Below are positions 15,399 to 23,551 of a stretch of DNA of 26,147 nt, piece after piece. Source of the DNA: Verrucomicrobiota bacterium (GTDB lineage Bacteria; Verrucomicrobiota; Verrucomicrobiia; Opitutales; Intestinicryptomonadaceae); NCBI GenBank assembly GCA_003343565.1, contig QALA01000011.1:1-26147 (forward strand), read 5' to 3'. How positions within the stretch are numbered: position 1 is the stretch's first letter; each line of letters begins with the position of its first letter. The notes beneath the pieces were generated by a model. The model was not told the DNA's origin. It ran no database searches and saw only the letters and a list, made by a program, of their open reading frames with translations. Made by a program: the position numbers and the translations under genes.

Positions 15399-15799
15399 TT
15401 GCCGAAATTTTTGGAGAGTTTTTGCGCCCATTCCTTCGGCGGTTTTACCGGCCTTCCCTCGGTGTCGACGAATACGTGCACGGTGTGTCCGGACACCAGC
15501 AGCCTTCCGTCGCAGCGGGCCTCGTATTCGACCTTCATCTTCACGGTCGGCCGCTCCTTTATCGCGGCGCGGATTTCAACCGAATCGTTAAAGCGCGCGG
15601 GGTACTTGTAGTTGACGTGGGCCTCGACCACGGGAAGGTGGTACCCCTCGGCGATGAGTTTTTCATAGCTTAGGCCCACGTTCGATATGAGGTCGAGCCT
15701 GGCGCATTCAAACCACGGAAGGTAGTTTGCGTGATACACAACGCCCATTGCGTCGGTCTCCGCAAATCTTACGGTCACTTTTGCCAATCCGGTTATCAT
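15392..15799 (-). CDS. YbgC/FadM-type acyl-CoA thioesterase (hotdog fold)
   Basis: 135 residues, the standard length for 4HBT thioesterases of the YbgC type. VRFAETDAMGVVYHANYLPWFE (10-31) contains the catalytic Asp16 and the His23-Ala-Asn-Tyr turn. Strands follow at 57-70 (LPVVEAHVNYKYPA) and 80-110. It hydrolyses acyl-CoA (or acyl-ACP) in the cytoplasm; in proteobacteria YbgC is linked to the Tol-Pal system and phospholipid synthesis, but no tol genes are present here. It begins 12 bases after lysA and its TGA is shared with the next gene. The substrate chain length cannot be read from the sequence. Confidence 0.9.
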   Translation of the reverse strand: MITGLAKVTVRFAETDAMGVVYHANYLPWFECARLDLISNVGLSYEKLIAEGYHLPVVEAHVNYKYPARFNDSVEIRAAIKERPTVKMKVEYEARCDGRLLVSGHTVHVFVDTEGRPVKPPKEWAQKLSKNFGKC

Positions 15800-15811
15800 A
15801 TCCGCTCGAAT

Positions 15812-17059
15812 TTATATTTCGTTCTCGACTATTTGGGCGAGGGTCTGCCTTTTGCGCATCAGCTTGAGCGCGCCGTTTTTCATAATCATCACCTCCGGAG
15901 AGGCGGGATACGAGTTGTAGTTGGAAACGCTCATGGAGCTGCAATAGGCTCCCGCTCCGTCTATCGCGCAAAGGTCGCCTATTTGCGCGCGGCGCATGAG
16001 GCGCGGGGCGAGCTCTTCGGGATTTCCCGGCGCGGGGGTGAGAATGTCCCCGCTCTCGCAACAGTGCCCGCAAACTATGTATTCGCAAAGCTTGCGCGAA
16101 TTGTTGAGCACGCACACCGGGTGTTGCGCGCCGTAAATCGACGGGCGAAGAACGTCCGTCATTCCGCTGTCGAGCTTTATGAAGTCGTATCCGCCGCTTC
16201 CGGTGTCGCAGACGTCCTCGACCTTTGCCAGCAGGCACGCGCAGTTTGCCAGCAGGTATGTTCCCGGCTCGATTTCAAAATGCAGCTTCCGCCCCGTCTT
16301 TGCGGCGAATTTGCGCACGAGCTCCGCCACGGGCGCGCCTATCTTGCGCAAATCCGTCGACTTCTCATAGCCCATGCGCCCCACCTTGTATCCGCCGCCC
16401 ATGTCCAGAACTGTGGCGTCGGGGAATCGCTCCATGGTATTCAGGCTCATCGACGCCACTTTCTGCCATACCTTCGGGTCGGAGCCCGAACCTATGTGGG
16501 TGTGTATTCTTATGATTTTCAGCCCGTATTTTTTTGCGATTTCAATCGCTTGCGGAATGTGCTCGAACCATATTCCGAAGCTGGAGGCCGGCCCGCCGAC
16601 GTTCGTTCGGCGCGTACCTCCGGAGCCGAGTCCGGGATTTATCCTCACTCCCAGTCGGCTTCCGGCCGCGAGCTTTCCGAACTCCTCCAGCTGCCTGAGA
16701 GAGCATGCGTTGAACTTGATTCCGGCCGCCAGCAGGACTTTCAAATTTTGCGGCAGCTGCTGCGACGAAAGCGAGATGTTTTTTGCCGGAACGCCCGCAA
16801 GCATCGCGCGCTCGACCTCGTATCCGCTGGAGGCGTCCATGTGGAGGCCGAGCTTCGTGAACAGGCGAAGTATCGTCCGGTTTGAGGCGGCCTTCATCGC
16901 ATAACGGACGGTAAGACCGAAGGCGTTGGGGAATTTCAGGGCGGATTTTGCCTGCCTCTCCAGAGAGGCCTCGTCGTAGACGTAGCAGGGCGTCCCGAAT
17001 TTTTTTGCGATTTTTTCCGCGACGGATTTTGTTAGAAATCTCGGTTTCTCTATATTCAT
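15812..17059 (-). CDS. lysA: Diaminopimelate decarboxylase
   Basis: LysA removes CO2 from meso-diaminopimelate to give L-lysine, PLP-dependent, in the cytoplasm. The 415 residues match the family. Lys56 in VRYAMKAASN is the Schiff-base lysine. HIGSGS near 203-208 and VLDMGGGYKVG near 229-239 bind the cofactor phosphate; FEIEPGTYLLA corresponds to the EPGR segment with Thr in place of Arg. GHCCESGD carries the active-site Cys with Glu from the partner subunit, and SNYNSYPAS holds the substrate-binding Tyr. The Gly-Thr replacement in EPG(R) is worth noting, because in most LysA proteins that Arg contacts substrate; a carboxynorspermidine-decarboxylase-like or other basic-amino-acid specificity is a minor alternative. 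It follows dsbD by 31 bases and precedes the thioesterase by 12. Confidence 0.88.
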   Translation of the reverse strand: MNIEKPRFLTKSVAEKIAKKFGTPCYVYDEASLERQAKSALKFPNAFGLTVRYAMKAASNRTILRLFTKLGLHMDASSGYEVERAMLAGVPAKNISLSSQQLPQNLKVLLAAGIKFNACSLRQLEEFGKLAAGSRLGVRINPGLGSGGTRRTNVGGPASSFGIWFEHIPQAIEIAKKYGLKIIRIHTHIGSGSDPKVWQKVASMSLNTMERFPDATVLDMGGGYKVGRMGYEKSTDLRKIGAPVAELVRKFAAKTGRKLHFEIEPGTYLLANCACLLAKVEDVCDTGSGGYDFIKLDSGMTDVLRPSIYGAQHPVCVLNNSRKLCEYIVCGHCCESGDILTPAPGNPEELAPRLMRRAQIGDLCAIDGAGAYCSSMSVSNYNSYPASPEVMIMKNGALKLMRKRQTLAQIVENEI

Positions 17060-17090
17060 AAGTCAAATTCGGGGGCAGAGGGTTGCATTT

Positions 17091-19022
17091 TTAGCGGCGT
17101 TTGTCAATCGCATCGAGCAGCGCGCCTTCCGTCAGTATCGCCGGAAGAATCTCCGGCGAGGAATCCGCGCCGGCCGGCCAGTATATGTTCAGCGGAACTC
17201 CGGCGCGGCCGTATTTTTCCAGTTCCGCCCTTATCTGCGGATTTTTGTTAGTCCAATCCCCCACGAGCATGGCGGCTCTGTCCTTTTTGAGGGCGGCCAT
17301 AACTTTTGGCGAAAAAAGTATCCTCTTGTTGTATTGGCACGTGATGCACCACGAGGCCGTAAAATCGACGTAAACGGCGCGGCCGGCCCGCCTTAGTTTG
17401 GCGAAGGTTTCCGGAGTCCATTCGCGGACTTCCCCGCCGATTTCCGAATAGGCGTTTGAAATTGTCCGCGCAGACCCTGCGGGCGTTTGGGAATCAGTCG
17501 CGGAAGCGGGCGCGGACGCGGACTGCGGCGGATTTTCCGGCGAGTATTCACACGCTATCCACATGGAGGCCGCCGCCGAGAGAGCCGCCGCCGCGATTCC
17601 CGCATAGCGGACGGATCTCCGGCGGTGCGGCTGCGCGCAGATGCCGAACGCGCGAAGTCCCACCGCCAGCACGAGCATCGCCGACGCGAGGGCGACCGCC
17701 ACCCCAGTCTGCTGCGAGAACACCCACATCAGCCATATCGCCGACGCGAACAGCGGTATGCTAAGCAGATTCTTTAAAATTTCCATCCACGCCCCCGGAC
17801 GCGGCATCGCTTTTGCCAGCGGCGGAATTGCCGAAATTAGCAGGTATGGAAACGCCATGCCGAGGCCTATGGCGGCAAATACGCTGAAGGTCTCCTCGTT
17901 TGATGCCTCCGCCGCGAGCGCGTATCCCACGGCCGACCCCATGAACGGGGCCGTGCACGGGCTTGCCACAAGCACCGCCAGAACGCCCGAAAAAAACGAG
18001 GCCAGATATTTTCCCGGCCGAAAGCCTTTGGCTCCGCCGTCGCCGGGTGTCCCCTCCGCCATTTCTCCACCGATGGCGGCCGCCCAGCCCGGATTTGCCC
18101 CCTCCCGCGCCGCGCTTTCCAACTGCGCCGCCCTGCCTGCCAGCGACGAGCCCATTTCAAACGCCCCCGCAAAGCTCAGCCCCATTGCGAAAAACAGCAG
18201 CGCCGCGCCGGCCGTGAATATCGGATTTTGAAGCTGAAAGCCCCAGCCGGCCTGTTCGCCGGCGTTTTTGAACAGCACCAAAACCGCTCCCAGCGCCAAG
18301 AAGCTCAGAACGATTCCCGCCGTGTAAAACACCGCATTGGCCAGAATCTCCCCCTGTCCGCGCTTTGCGCCGGAGGCGAACGACATGATCTTCAAGCCTA
18401 TGACCGGAAATACGCACGGCATTAAATTGAGTATGATTCCCCCCGCAAACGCGCCCAGTATTATCGCGGCAAGATTCTGAATTTTCGCCGAATTTTCCGC
18501 GGGCGCGAGCGCGGCGGCGGAGGATTCCGAAGGTCGGGACGAAACCGCGGAGTGCGCCGGGCTTTCCAACCAGAACTTCAGCGCGAGTTTTTTTTCCACT
18601 GGCACGCAAGTGTCGGCGCATTGAAGCATTGATATTTTTACCGGGATTTCTATCTGGCCGGTTTTCGCGGATTCGTCGGCCAGAAGTTCCGCGCGAATCT
18701 CGATTTTTCCGGAGTATCCCCAAGACTTTACCCCCATGAAATCGAACGGCCTCTCCGGCGGCCACACCGTGCGCGTCTGCGAGAATCCGCGCGGGAGCTC
18801 CAGCGCGATTTGCGTAGGCGCGCCCAACTCTCCCGGATTTGCGCCGTAAATGTGCCAGCCGTCCGGAATGTCGAATGCGAAGGAGACTTCGAAGGGCTTT
18901 CCTACTTCCGCCCTGAAGGGCGCGGCCGCCGACACCGACGTTTCAGGAGCTCCGGAGCCCTGTCCGAAAACTTGACAGGCCAGCACGAACGCCGCCAATA
19001 TGTGCGGAAGAATTTTTTTCAT
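17091..19022 (-). CDS. dsbD: Thiol:disulfide interchange protein DsbD
   Basis: DsbD carries electrons from cytoplasmic thioredoxin to periplasmic disulfide isomerases and cytochrome c assembly. From the chosen start the protein has 643 residues: a signal peptide (MKKILPHILAAFVLACQVFG); a periplasmic alpha domain with Cys135 and Cys139 (LQCADTC); a membrane domain with Cys203 (NLMPCVFPVIGLK) and Cys356 (ASPCTAPFMG); and a C-terminal thioredoxin-like gamma domain with Cys559 and Cys562 (ASWCITCQYNK). A Gly-rich loop of about 40 residues is inserted between membrane helices, and another low-complexity Ser/Ala/Pro linker precedes the gamma domain. The frame runs open upstream to 19238, across the mreB start, but only the ATG at 19022 (or 19031, adding three residues) gives a signal peptide and avoids that overlap. 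It is the first gene of the minus-strand operon and is divergent from mreB. Confidence 0.93.
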   Translation of the reverse strand: MKKILPHILAAFVLACQVFGQGSGAPETSVSAAAPFRAEVGKPFEVSFAFDIPDGWHIYGANPGELGAPTQIALELPRGFSQTRTVWPPERPFDFMGVKSWGYSGKIEIRAELLADESAKTGQIEIPVKISMLQCADTCVPVEKKLALKFWLESPAHSAVSSRPSESSAAALAPAENSAKIQNLAAIILGAFAGGIILNLMPCVFPVIGLKIMSFASGAKRGQGEILANAVFYTAGIVLSFLALGAVLVLFKNAGEQAGWGFQLQNPIFTAGAALLFFAMGLSFAGAFEMGSSLAGRAAQLESAAREGANPGWAAAIGGEMAEGTPGDGGAKGFRPGKYLASFFSGVLAVLVASPCTAPFMGSAVGYALAAEASNEETFSVFAAIGLGMAFPYLLISAIPPLAKAMPRPGAWMEILKNLLSIPLFASAIWLMWVFSQQTGVAVALASAMLVLAVGLRAFGICAQPHRRRSVRYAGIAAAALSAAASMWIACEYSPENPPQSASAPASATDSQTPAGSARTISNAYSEIGGEVREWTPETFAKLRRAGRAVYVDFTASWCITCQYNKRILFSPKVMAALKKDRAAMLVGDWTNKNPQIRAELEKYGRAGVPLNIYWPAGADSSPEILPAILTEGALLDAIDKRR

Positions 19023-19155
19023 ATGCGCCATTTCTTTTAAAATGTTGACAATTTCGGCGAAAAAATCGATTTGTTTGAATGACAATTCCGGTTTTGCCCT
19101 CGTTGGCGAGCAAAGGCAAACATTTTGTCTTAATAATAATTCAAAAAATTTCCAT
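19023..19155. promoter_or_regulatory. Divergent dsbD/mreB control region
   Basis: These 133 bases separate the two divergent starts. A consensus TTGACA lies at 19045-19050 on the plus strand, but -10 candidates downstream are weak (gatttg at 17-base spacing, ttgaat at 19075-19080). On the minus strand TTGTCA (19085-19080) is a possible -35 for dsbD, again without a good -10. The region is AT-rich near both ends and holds a hairpin at 19081-19129. The presence of both promoters follows from the layout; exact boxes are uncertain. Confidence 0.5.
19081..19129 (+). other. Structured 5' leader of mreB
   Basis: Three nested stems can stack: gacaa (19081-19085) with ttgtc (19125-19129), tttgcc (19093-19098) with ggcaaa (19115-19120), and ctcg (19099-19102) with cgag (19107-19110) closing a ttgg loop. 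The structure ends 26 bases before the mreB ATG. It is not followed by a T tract, so it does not look like a terminator. It may be a leader RNA element or a protein-binding dyad. Confidence 0.45.
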
Positions 19156-20163
19156 ATGAACACGTTATTCTCGAACGACATCGGCATAGACCTCGGAACG
19201 GCCAATACGCTCGTGTACGCCAAGGATTCCGGCGTCATAATGAGCGAGCCGAGCGTCGTGGCGGTTTACACGAACTCGAAAAAGGTTTTGGCGGTTGGGG
19301 AAAAAGCCAAGAAAATGCTCGGCAAAACCCCCGGCAACATAACGGCCGTCCGCCCGATGAAGCTCGGCGTTATCGCGGATTTCGACATAACGGAAATCAT
19401 GCTGCGCTACTTCATTCAAAAGGCGGCCAAGCAGTGGAAATTCATGGCTCCGCGCGTGGTGGTCGCAGTTCCGTCGGGCATCACGGAAGTGGAGCGCAGG
19501 GCGGTGAAGGAGTCCGCCATTCACGCCGGCGCGCGCAAAGTCTGCCTGATGGACGAGCCCCTCATGGCGGCGATAGGCGTGGGCCTTCCCATATCCGACC
19601 CGACGGCAAGCATGATTGTCGACATAGGCGGAGGAACGACGGAAGTCGCCATAATTTCGCTTTCAAACGTCGTTTATTCCAAGAGCGTCAGGATAGGCGG
19701 GGACGCCTTCGACAGCTGCATCGCCCAGTATATGAAACGCGCCTACAACATAGTCATAGGCGAGCGCACCTCGGAGGAAATCAAAATAAACATAGGCTCC
19801 GCCTTTCCGCTGGACAAGGAGCTTTCATGGGAGGTCAAGGGGCGCGATTCGGTAATCGGGCTGCCCAAAACCCTCATGGTAAATTCGCAGGAAATACGCG
19901 ACGCGCTCTCGGATTCCTTCAAGGAGATAACCGACGTAATTCACGAAGCTTTGGAAAACTGCCCGCCCGAATTGAGCGCCGACCTCGTCGACAGGGGCAT
20001 AGTGCTGGCCGGCGGCGGGGCCCTAATCCGGAATCTCGACACCCGCATAAGCGACGTCACCGGCCTGCCGTGCTTTGTGGCCGACGATCCGCTCCGCGCC
20101 GTCGTAAACGGAACCGGCGCGGTTCTCGACGACTACTCATTCTGGGCCAACGAAAACGGGTAG
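19156..20163 (+). CDS. mreB: Rod shape-determining protein MreB
   Basis: MreB is the bacterial actin that directs lateral cell-wall synthesis on the inner face of the cytoplasmic membrane. It has 335 residues. DIGIDLGTANTLVY (8-21) is phosphate-1, VDIGGGTTEVAIIS (about 155-168) is phosphate-2, and LAGGGALIRNLDTRI (about 284-298) is the adenosine motif. The ATG at 19156 gives the standard MreB N terminus; the frame is open back to 19000, but the added residues have no MreB character. It is the first gene of mreB-mreC-mreD-mrdA, with mreC starting 15 bases later. Rod or curved-rod shape is inferred from it. Confidence 0.98.
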   Translation: MNTLFSNDIGIDLGTANTLVYAKDSGVIMSEPSVVAVYTNSKKVLAVGEKAKKMLGKTPGNITAVRPMKLGVIADFDITEIMLRYFIQKAAKQWKFMAPRVVVAVPSGITEVERRAVKESAIHAGARKVCLMDEPLMAAIGVGLPISDPTASMIVDIGGGTTEVAIISLSNVVYSKSVRIGGDAFDSCIAQYMKRAYNIVIGERTSEEIKINIGSAFPLDKELSWEVKGRDSVIGLPKTLMVNSQEIRDALSDSFKEITDVIHEALENCPPELSADLVDRGIVLAGGGALIRNLDTRISDVTGLPCFVADDPLRAVVNGTGAVLDDYSFWANENG

Positions 20164-20178
20164 GGCGGAGTTTGCGAA

Positions 20179-21012
20179 TTGGAAAATAGGGCAAAGGCGC
20201 TTCGCAATGTCGCCATCTTTGCGATGGCGGTTTTGCTGTGCCTGCTTCTGCCTTCGGCGGCCCGCCACTTCGCCGCCGACTTGTTTGCGGAATTTCGCGC
20301 CCCGATAGATTCGCTCCCCTCAAGGCTTTCGGATTTGGAGAAATTTTGGCTGCTACACTCAAATTCAAAACGCTCGCTCATCGAGGCCGGAAGGGATTTG
20401 GCGCGCCTCAATTCGGCGTACGAGCTTAAGCTTCGCGAAAACCTGTCTCTCAAAAACCGCCTGCGGCGGTACGAGGAAATTTTGAAGGTTCCGACGCCGG
20501 AAAAATTTAAGGCGGAAGTCGCCCGCGTGATACGCCGCGACATAAGCGCATGGTGGCAGTACATTGTCATACGCAAAGGTTCGGCCGACGGAATCAGGCC
20601 GGGGCAGGCCGTCGTATATTCCGGCGGAGTTGTCGGCAGGGTCGCAAAAACGACGCGCCACACGGCGACGGTCGAGCTTGTCAGCAGCGGAAAATTCAGA
20701 ATGGCCGCGCAGTTTGAAGGGGAGGACAGGCCGGTGATCTACCAGGGCGGGGGGGCGTCGTCGTTCCGCAGCGCAAGGGGCGTTGTCGGCGACGTTCCGG
20801 AGGACGTGCGAGCGTCGCCGTCGGAGCCTTTGCGGCTCGTCACTTCGCCTTTGGCAGGCTCCTTTCCGGAGGGAATTTTTATCGGAAACGTGGTGGAGTT
20901 GCGCCTCGACCACGACGCGCTTTTTAAAAGCGGCGTCGTCAGGCTGAGCAAGGGATTGGACAACCTTCGCGAAGTCTCCGTGCTCGTCCCCGTCGACGAA
21001 GCCGCAAATTAG
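20179..21012 (+). CDS. mreC: Rod shape-determining protein MreC (TTG start)
   Basis: MreC is a bitopic membrane protein that links MreB to PBP2 in the periplasm. It has 277 residues: a short basic N terminus, one membrane segment (about 10-28), a predicted coiled coil (about 40-95, SLPSRLSDLEKFWLL to NRLRRYEEIL) and the beta-barrel-like MreC domain (VARVIRRDISAWWQYIVIRKGS, GIRPGQAVVYSGGVVGRV). I chose TTG at 20179 because GGAG lies at 20167-20170 with an 8-base spacing and the basic N terminus before the anchor is kept. The next in-frame ATG (20224) would cut into the membrane segment. It is 15 bases after mreB and 16 before mreD. Confidence 0.94.
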   Translation: MENRAKALRNVAIFAMAVLLCLLLPSAARHFAADLFAEFRAPIDSLPSRLSDLEKFWLLHSNSKRSLIEAGRDLARLNSAYELKLRENLSLKNRLRRYEEILKVPTPEKFKAEVARVIRRDISAWWQYIVIRKGSADGIRPGQAVVYSGGVVGRVAKTTRHTATVELVSSGKFRMAAQFEGEDRPVIYQGGGASSFRSARGVVGDVPEDVRASPSEPLRLVTSPLAGSFPEGIFIGNVVELRLDHDALFKSGVVRLSKGLDNLREVSVLVPVDEAAN

Positions 21013-21028
21013 GGGCAGGGGGGCGCGC

Positions 21029-21553
21029 ATGATTAAAAAAATCGAGCTTAAGATACCTATAATTCTCTTTTTGAATGCGGCCTATTACTTCATGATTTCG
21101 GCCGCAAATTCGGCGCTTGCCCCGTATGCGTATATCGTCCTGCCCGCGATTTTCATAGTTCCGGCCGCCAGGTGGCTGGGCATGGGAGGGTTGGCGTTCG
21201 TGGTTGTGTTGTCCTCGGTCTTGGCCGAACCGTTCATGCCGCTTCCGACGGGAATATGCTCCATAATATGGCTCTTTGCCGCCGTCGGCGCGCGCGAGCT
21301 CTGCATGCGGACCGAAAAAATACGCTCCGCCTGGGCGATTGTGGTTATGGAAATAGTAAATATTTCGATAATCATTGTGTATGCGGCGGCTCTTCCGAAT
21401 GCGGCGGGGTCTTTGGCCGATTACGCCGTCAGGCTGGCAACCGACGCGCTGGCCTCCTCCGCCGTTTTGGCGGCGGTCGCGAAAATCGCCATGGACCTGC
21501 CCGCGGACGCGGAGGAAATTTTATCCGGAATCTGGGGCAAATCGGAGTACTGA
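21029..21553 (+). CDS. mreD: MreD-like rod-shape membrane protein
   Basis: 174 residues with about five hydrophobic segments covering most of the length (9-30, 34-48, 52-66, 75-90, 102-125) and a polar C terminus. Sequence similarity to MreD is weak by eye, as is normal for this poorly conserved family; the call rests on size, topology and the position between mreC and the PBP2 gene. MreD is an inner-membrane partner of MreC and PBP2 in the elongasome. A G-rich ribosome site (aggggcaggggggc) precedes the ATG. Its TGA is one base before the mrdA ATG, so the two are probably coupled. Confidence 0.85.
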   Translation: MIKKIELKIPIILFLNAAYYFMISAANSALAPYAYIVLPAIFIVPAARWLGMGGLAFVVVLSSVLAEPFMPLPTGICSIIWLFAAVGARELCMRTEKIRSAWAIVVMEIVNISIIIVYAAALPNAAGSLADYAVRLATDALASSAVLAAVAKIAMDLPADAEEILSGIWGKSEY

Positions 21554-21554
21554 C

Positions 21555-23462
21555 ATGGACGGCGAAAAAGACATGGCCACAAATTCGAATCCGAGGCTGG
21601 GCGTGTTGTACGCCCTCTTTTTGCTCGCGTTTTTCGTCCTCGTTTGCGCCCTTGCGTACAGGCAGATTTTCATGTACGACGAATACGTGGCCATGGGCGA
21701 ACGCCAGAGCATGAGGCGCGTGATAGAGCCCGGCGTGCGCGGCGACATATTCGACAGAAACGGAAAACTGCTGGTGACAAACCGTCCGCGCTTTTCCGCA
21801 GTGGTCTATTTCAACGAAATTCGCAGGGATTTTAGGGAGGAGTATTTCAGGCTGAAGAAGTCCGCGCGCGAAAGCGGACGGACCCCCTCCTATTCGGAGC
21901 TTACAAAGGCGGCCAGAGAGAACGTGCTAAAGGGCTTTATAGACGAGATAAACCGCGTTCTCGGCTCGTCGTACACTCTGCCCGACGCGGACTTCAACAG
22001 GCATTTTTCCCAGCGGGTGCTCCTGCCTTTTCCCCTGGTAAAGAACCTCACGCCGCGCGAACACGCGATTTTGGCGGAGCGCATTCCGGTGGACTCGCCG
22101 ATTCAGATTCATACGGACTCCGTCCGCTACTATCCCTACGGGGACTGCGCCTCTCACGCGCTCGGATACGTCCGCGGGAACTTCGACGACGCCGACACCG
22201 GAGGCATGCCCGGCGAAAACCTGCGCACATACGCTTTTGCCGGAAAAATGGGCTGTACGGGCGTGGAGAAGGCCTTTGACGACAGGCTCACCGGAAAGAG
22301 CGGCGCAAAAATTTGGGTGGTGGATTTGGACGGATTCCAATACGACGCGGTTGTAGACGTTCCCCCGGCCAAGGGCGACAGCGTCGAGACCTCGCTGGAC
22401 ATAGACTTGCAGACGGCCATTGAGGACGCCTTCGGGGAACGCAAGGGCGCGGCTGTCGCGCTGGACGTAAGAACCGGAGAAGTTTTGGCCATGGTCAGCA
22501 AGCCCGCCTACAATCCGAATCTCTTGAGCCCGTACATCACTTCCAAAGTGTATGCGGAAATAACCGGGCGCGACGCATGGCTCAACAGGGCCACGCAGGG
22601 ATTGTATCCGCCCGGCTCCACCTTCAAGATTGTCACGGCGTGCGCCGGACTGATGACCGGGGTCATCACCCCCGAAACAATTAAGACCTGCGACGGAGGT
22701 TTGCGCGTTGGAACCAGAATCTTTCCGTGCAACAGGCGTTGGGGCCACGGCAATCTTGATTTGCAGGCGGCGTTGGCGCACAGCTGCAACGTCTATTTTT
22801 ACGAGACCGCGCTGGACTGCGACGTCGCCGCGATTGTCGAGACCGCCAAGGATTTCGGGCTGAACGACTGGAGCGGCATAGAGCTCAAGGAGGACGCCTG
22901 GCGCCTCAGCATAATATCCAATCCGCAATACAAGAAGAAGCGCGGCGACGGCCCGTGGCTCGGCGGCGATACGGCAAATATGTCGATAGGGCAGGGATAC
23001 ATGCGCCAGACTCCCCTGCAAATAGCCTGCATGACCGCCTCGTTCGCCGGGCGGCGCACCCGGACAAAGGCGTCCATACTGCACGACCCCTCGCGCACGG
23101 GAGGCTTGGAGTACCACGGCGCCGAAAAGCTGGCGCTCTCCGATTCGCAGCACAAGGCGATTGTCGACGGAATGTTGCGCGCAACGCAGTCCGGAACATG
23201 CAAGGCCGCCCGCGTGCCCGGAGTGGCGGTCGCTGCCAAGTCGGGAACGGCGCAGGTTATGTCGAAGGGCGAGAAGCTGGCGTTGGCATGGATGGTTTCC
23301 TTTGCGCCCGCGGACAATCCGGAAATCGCCGTGGCGGTGGTTGTGGAAGGCGAGGAACCAGGCGACGTCGCGGGCGGACGCACCGCGGGCCCCATTGTCG
23401 GCGCAGCTTTAAATGCGCATTTCAAAAACTCGGCGTCCGCAGCCTCCCCGCAGGTCGAGTGA
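21555..23462 (+). CDS. mrdA: Penicillin-binding protein 2 (elongation transpeptidase)
   Basis: PBP2 is the class B transpeptidase that crosslinks peptidoglycan during lateral growth, anchored in the inner membrane with its domains in the periplasm. It has 635 residues: TM at about 16-35, the pedestal domain starting with RGDIFDRNGKLLVTNRP (62-78), and the transpeptidase domain with S355-T-F-K358 (PPGSTFK), S410-C-N412 (AHSCNVYFYE) and K562-S-G-T (AAKSGTAQ). The frame is open upstream inside mreD; ATG at 21555 was chosen because GGAG (21544-21547) sits 7 bases before it and the normal short cytoplasmic tail results. A later ATG at 21573 is less likely. mrdA usually has rodA next to it; here transcription ends instead. 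Confidence 0.96.
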   Translation: MDGEKDMATNSNPRLGVLYALFLLAFFVLVCALAYRQIFMYDEYVAMGERQSMRRVIEPGVRGDIFDRNGKLLVTNRPRFSAVVYFNEIRRDFREEYFRLKKSARESGRTPSYSELTKAARENVLKGFIDEINRVLGSSYTLPDADFNRHFSQRVLLPFPLVKNLTPREHAILAERIPVDSPIQIHTDSVRYYPYGDCASHALGYVRGNFDDADTGGMPGENLRTYAFAGKMGCTGVEKAFDDRLTGKSGAKIWVVDLDGFQYDAVVDVPPAKGDSVETSLDIDLQTAIEDAFGERKGAAVALDVRTGEVLAMVSKPAYNPNLLSPYITSKVYAEITGRDAWLNRATQGLYPPGSTFKIVTACAGLMTGVITPETIKTCDGGLRVGTRIFPCNRRWGHGNLDLQAALAHSCNVYFYETALDCDVAAIVETAKDFGLNDWSGIELKEDAWRLSIISNPQYKKKRGDGPWLGGDTANMSIGQGYMRQTPLQIACMTASFAGRRTRTKASILHDPSRTGGLEYHGAEKLALSDSQHKAIVDGMLRATQSGTCKAARVPGVAVAAKSGTAQVMSKGEKLALAWMVSFAPADNPEIAVAVVVEGEEPGDVAGGRTAGPIVGAALNAHFKNSASAASPQVE

Positions 23463-23469
23463 CTCCGCA

Positions 23470-23551
23470 GCCCGAATCGGGCGCGGAAAATCCTTAAAAA
23501 AACCGCGAAAGCGGGGAGGCCCCCCGCCTTTGCCCCGGCGGAACGCGCCGG
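23470..23551. terminator. Terminator cluster between mrdA and the XRE gene
   Basis: Several hairpins are packed between two converging genes. gcccga / tcgggc (23470-23482) follows mrdA. ccgc-gaaa-gcgg (23503-23514), read on the minus strand, is followed by seven Ts (23502-23496) and is the best terminator for the XRE gene. gcgggg / ccccgc (23511-23527) overlaps it as an alternative stem. ccggcg / cgccgg (23535-23551) abuts the XRE stop. On the plus strand mrdA lacks a clear T tract. Confidence 0.7.

Noticed and set aside
19023..19238. Extension of dsbD to the upstream ATG at 19238
   Set aside because: It would overlap the mreB start on the other strand and bury the signal peptide behind 72 residues of non-family sequence.
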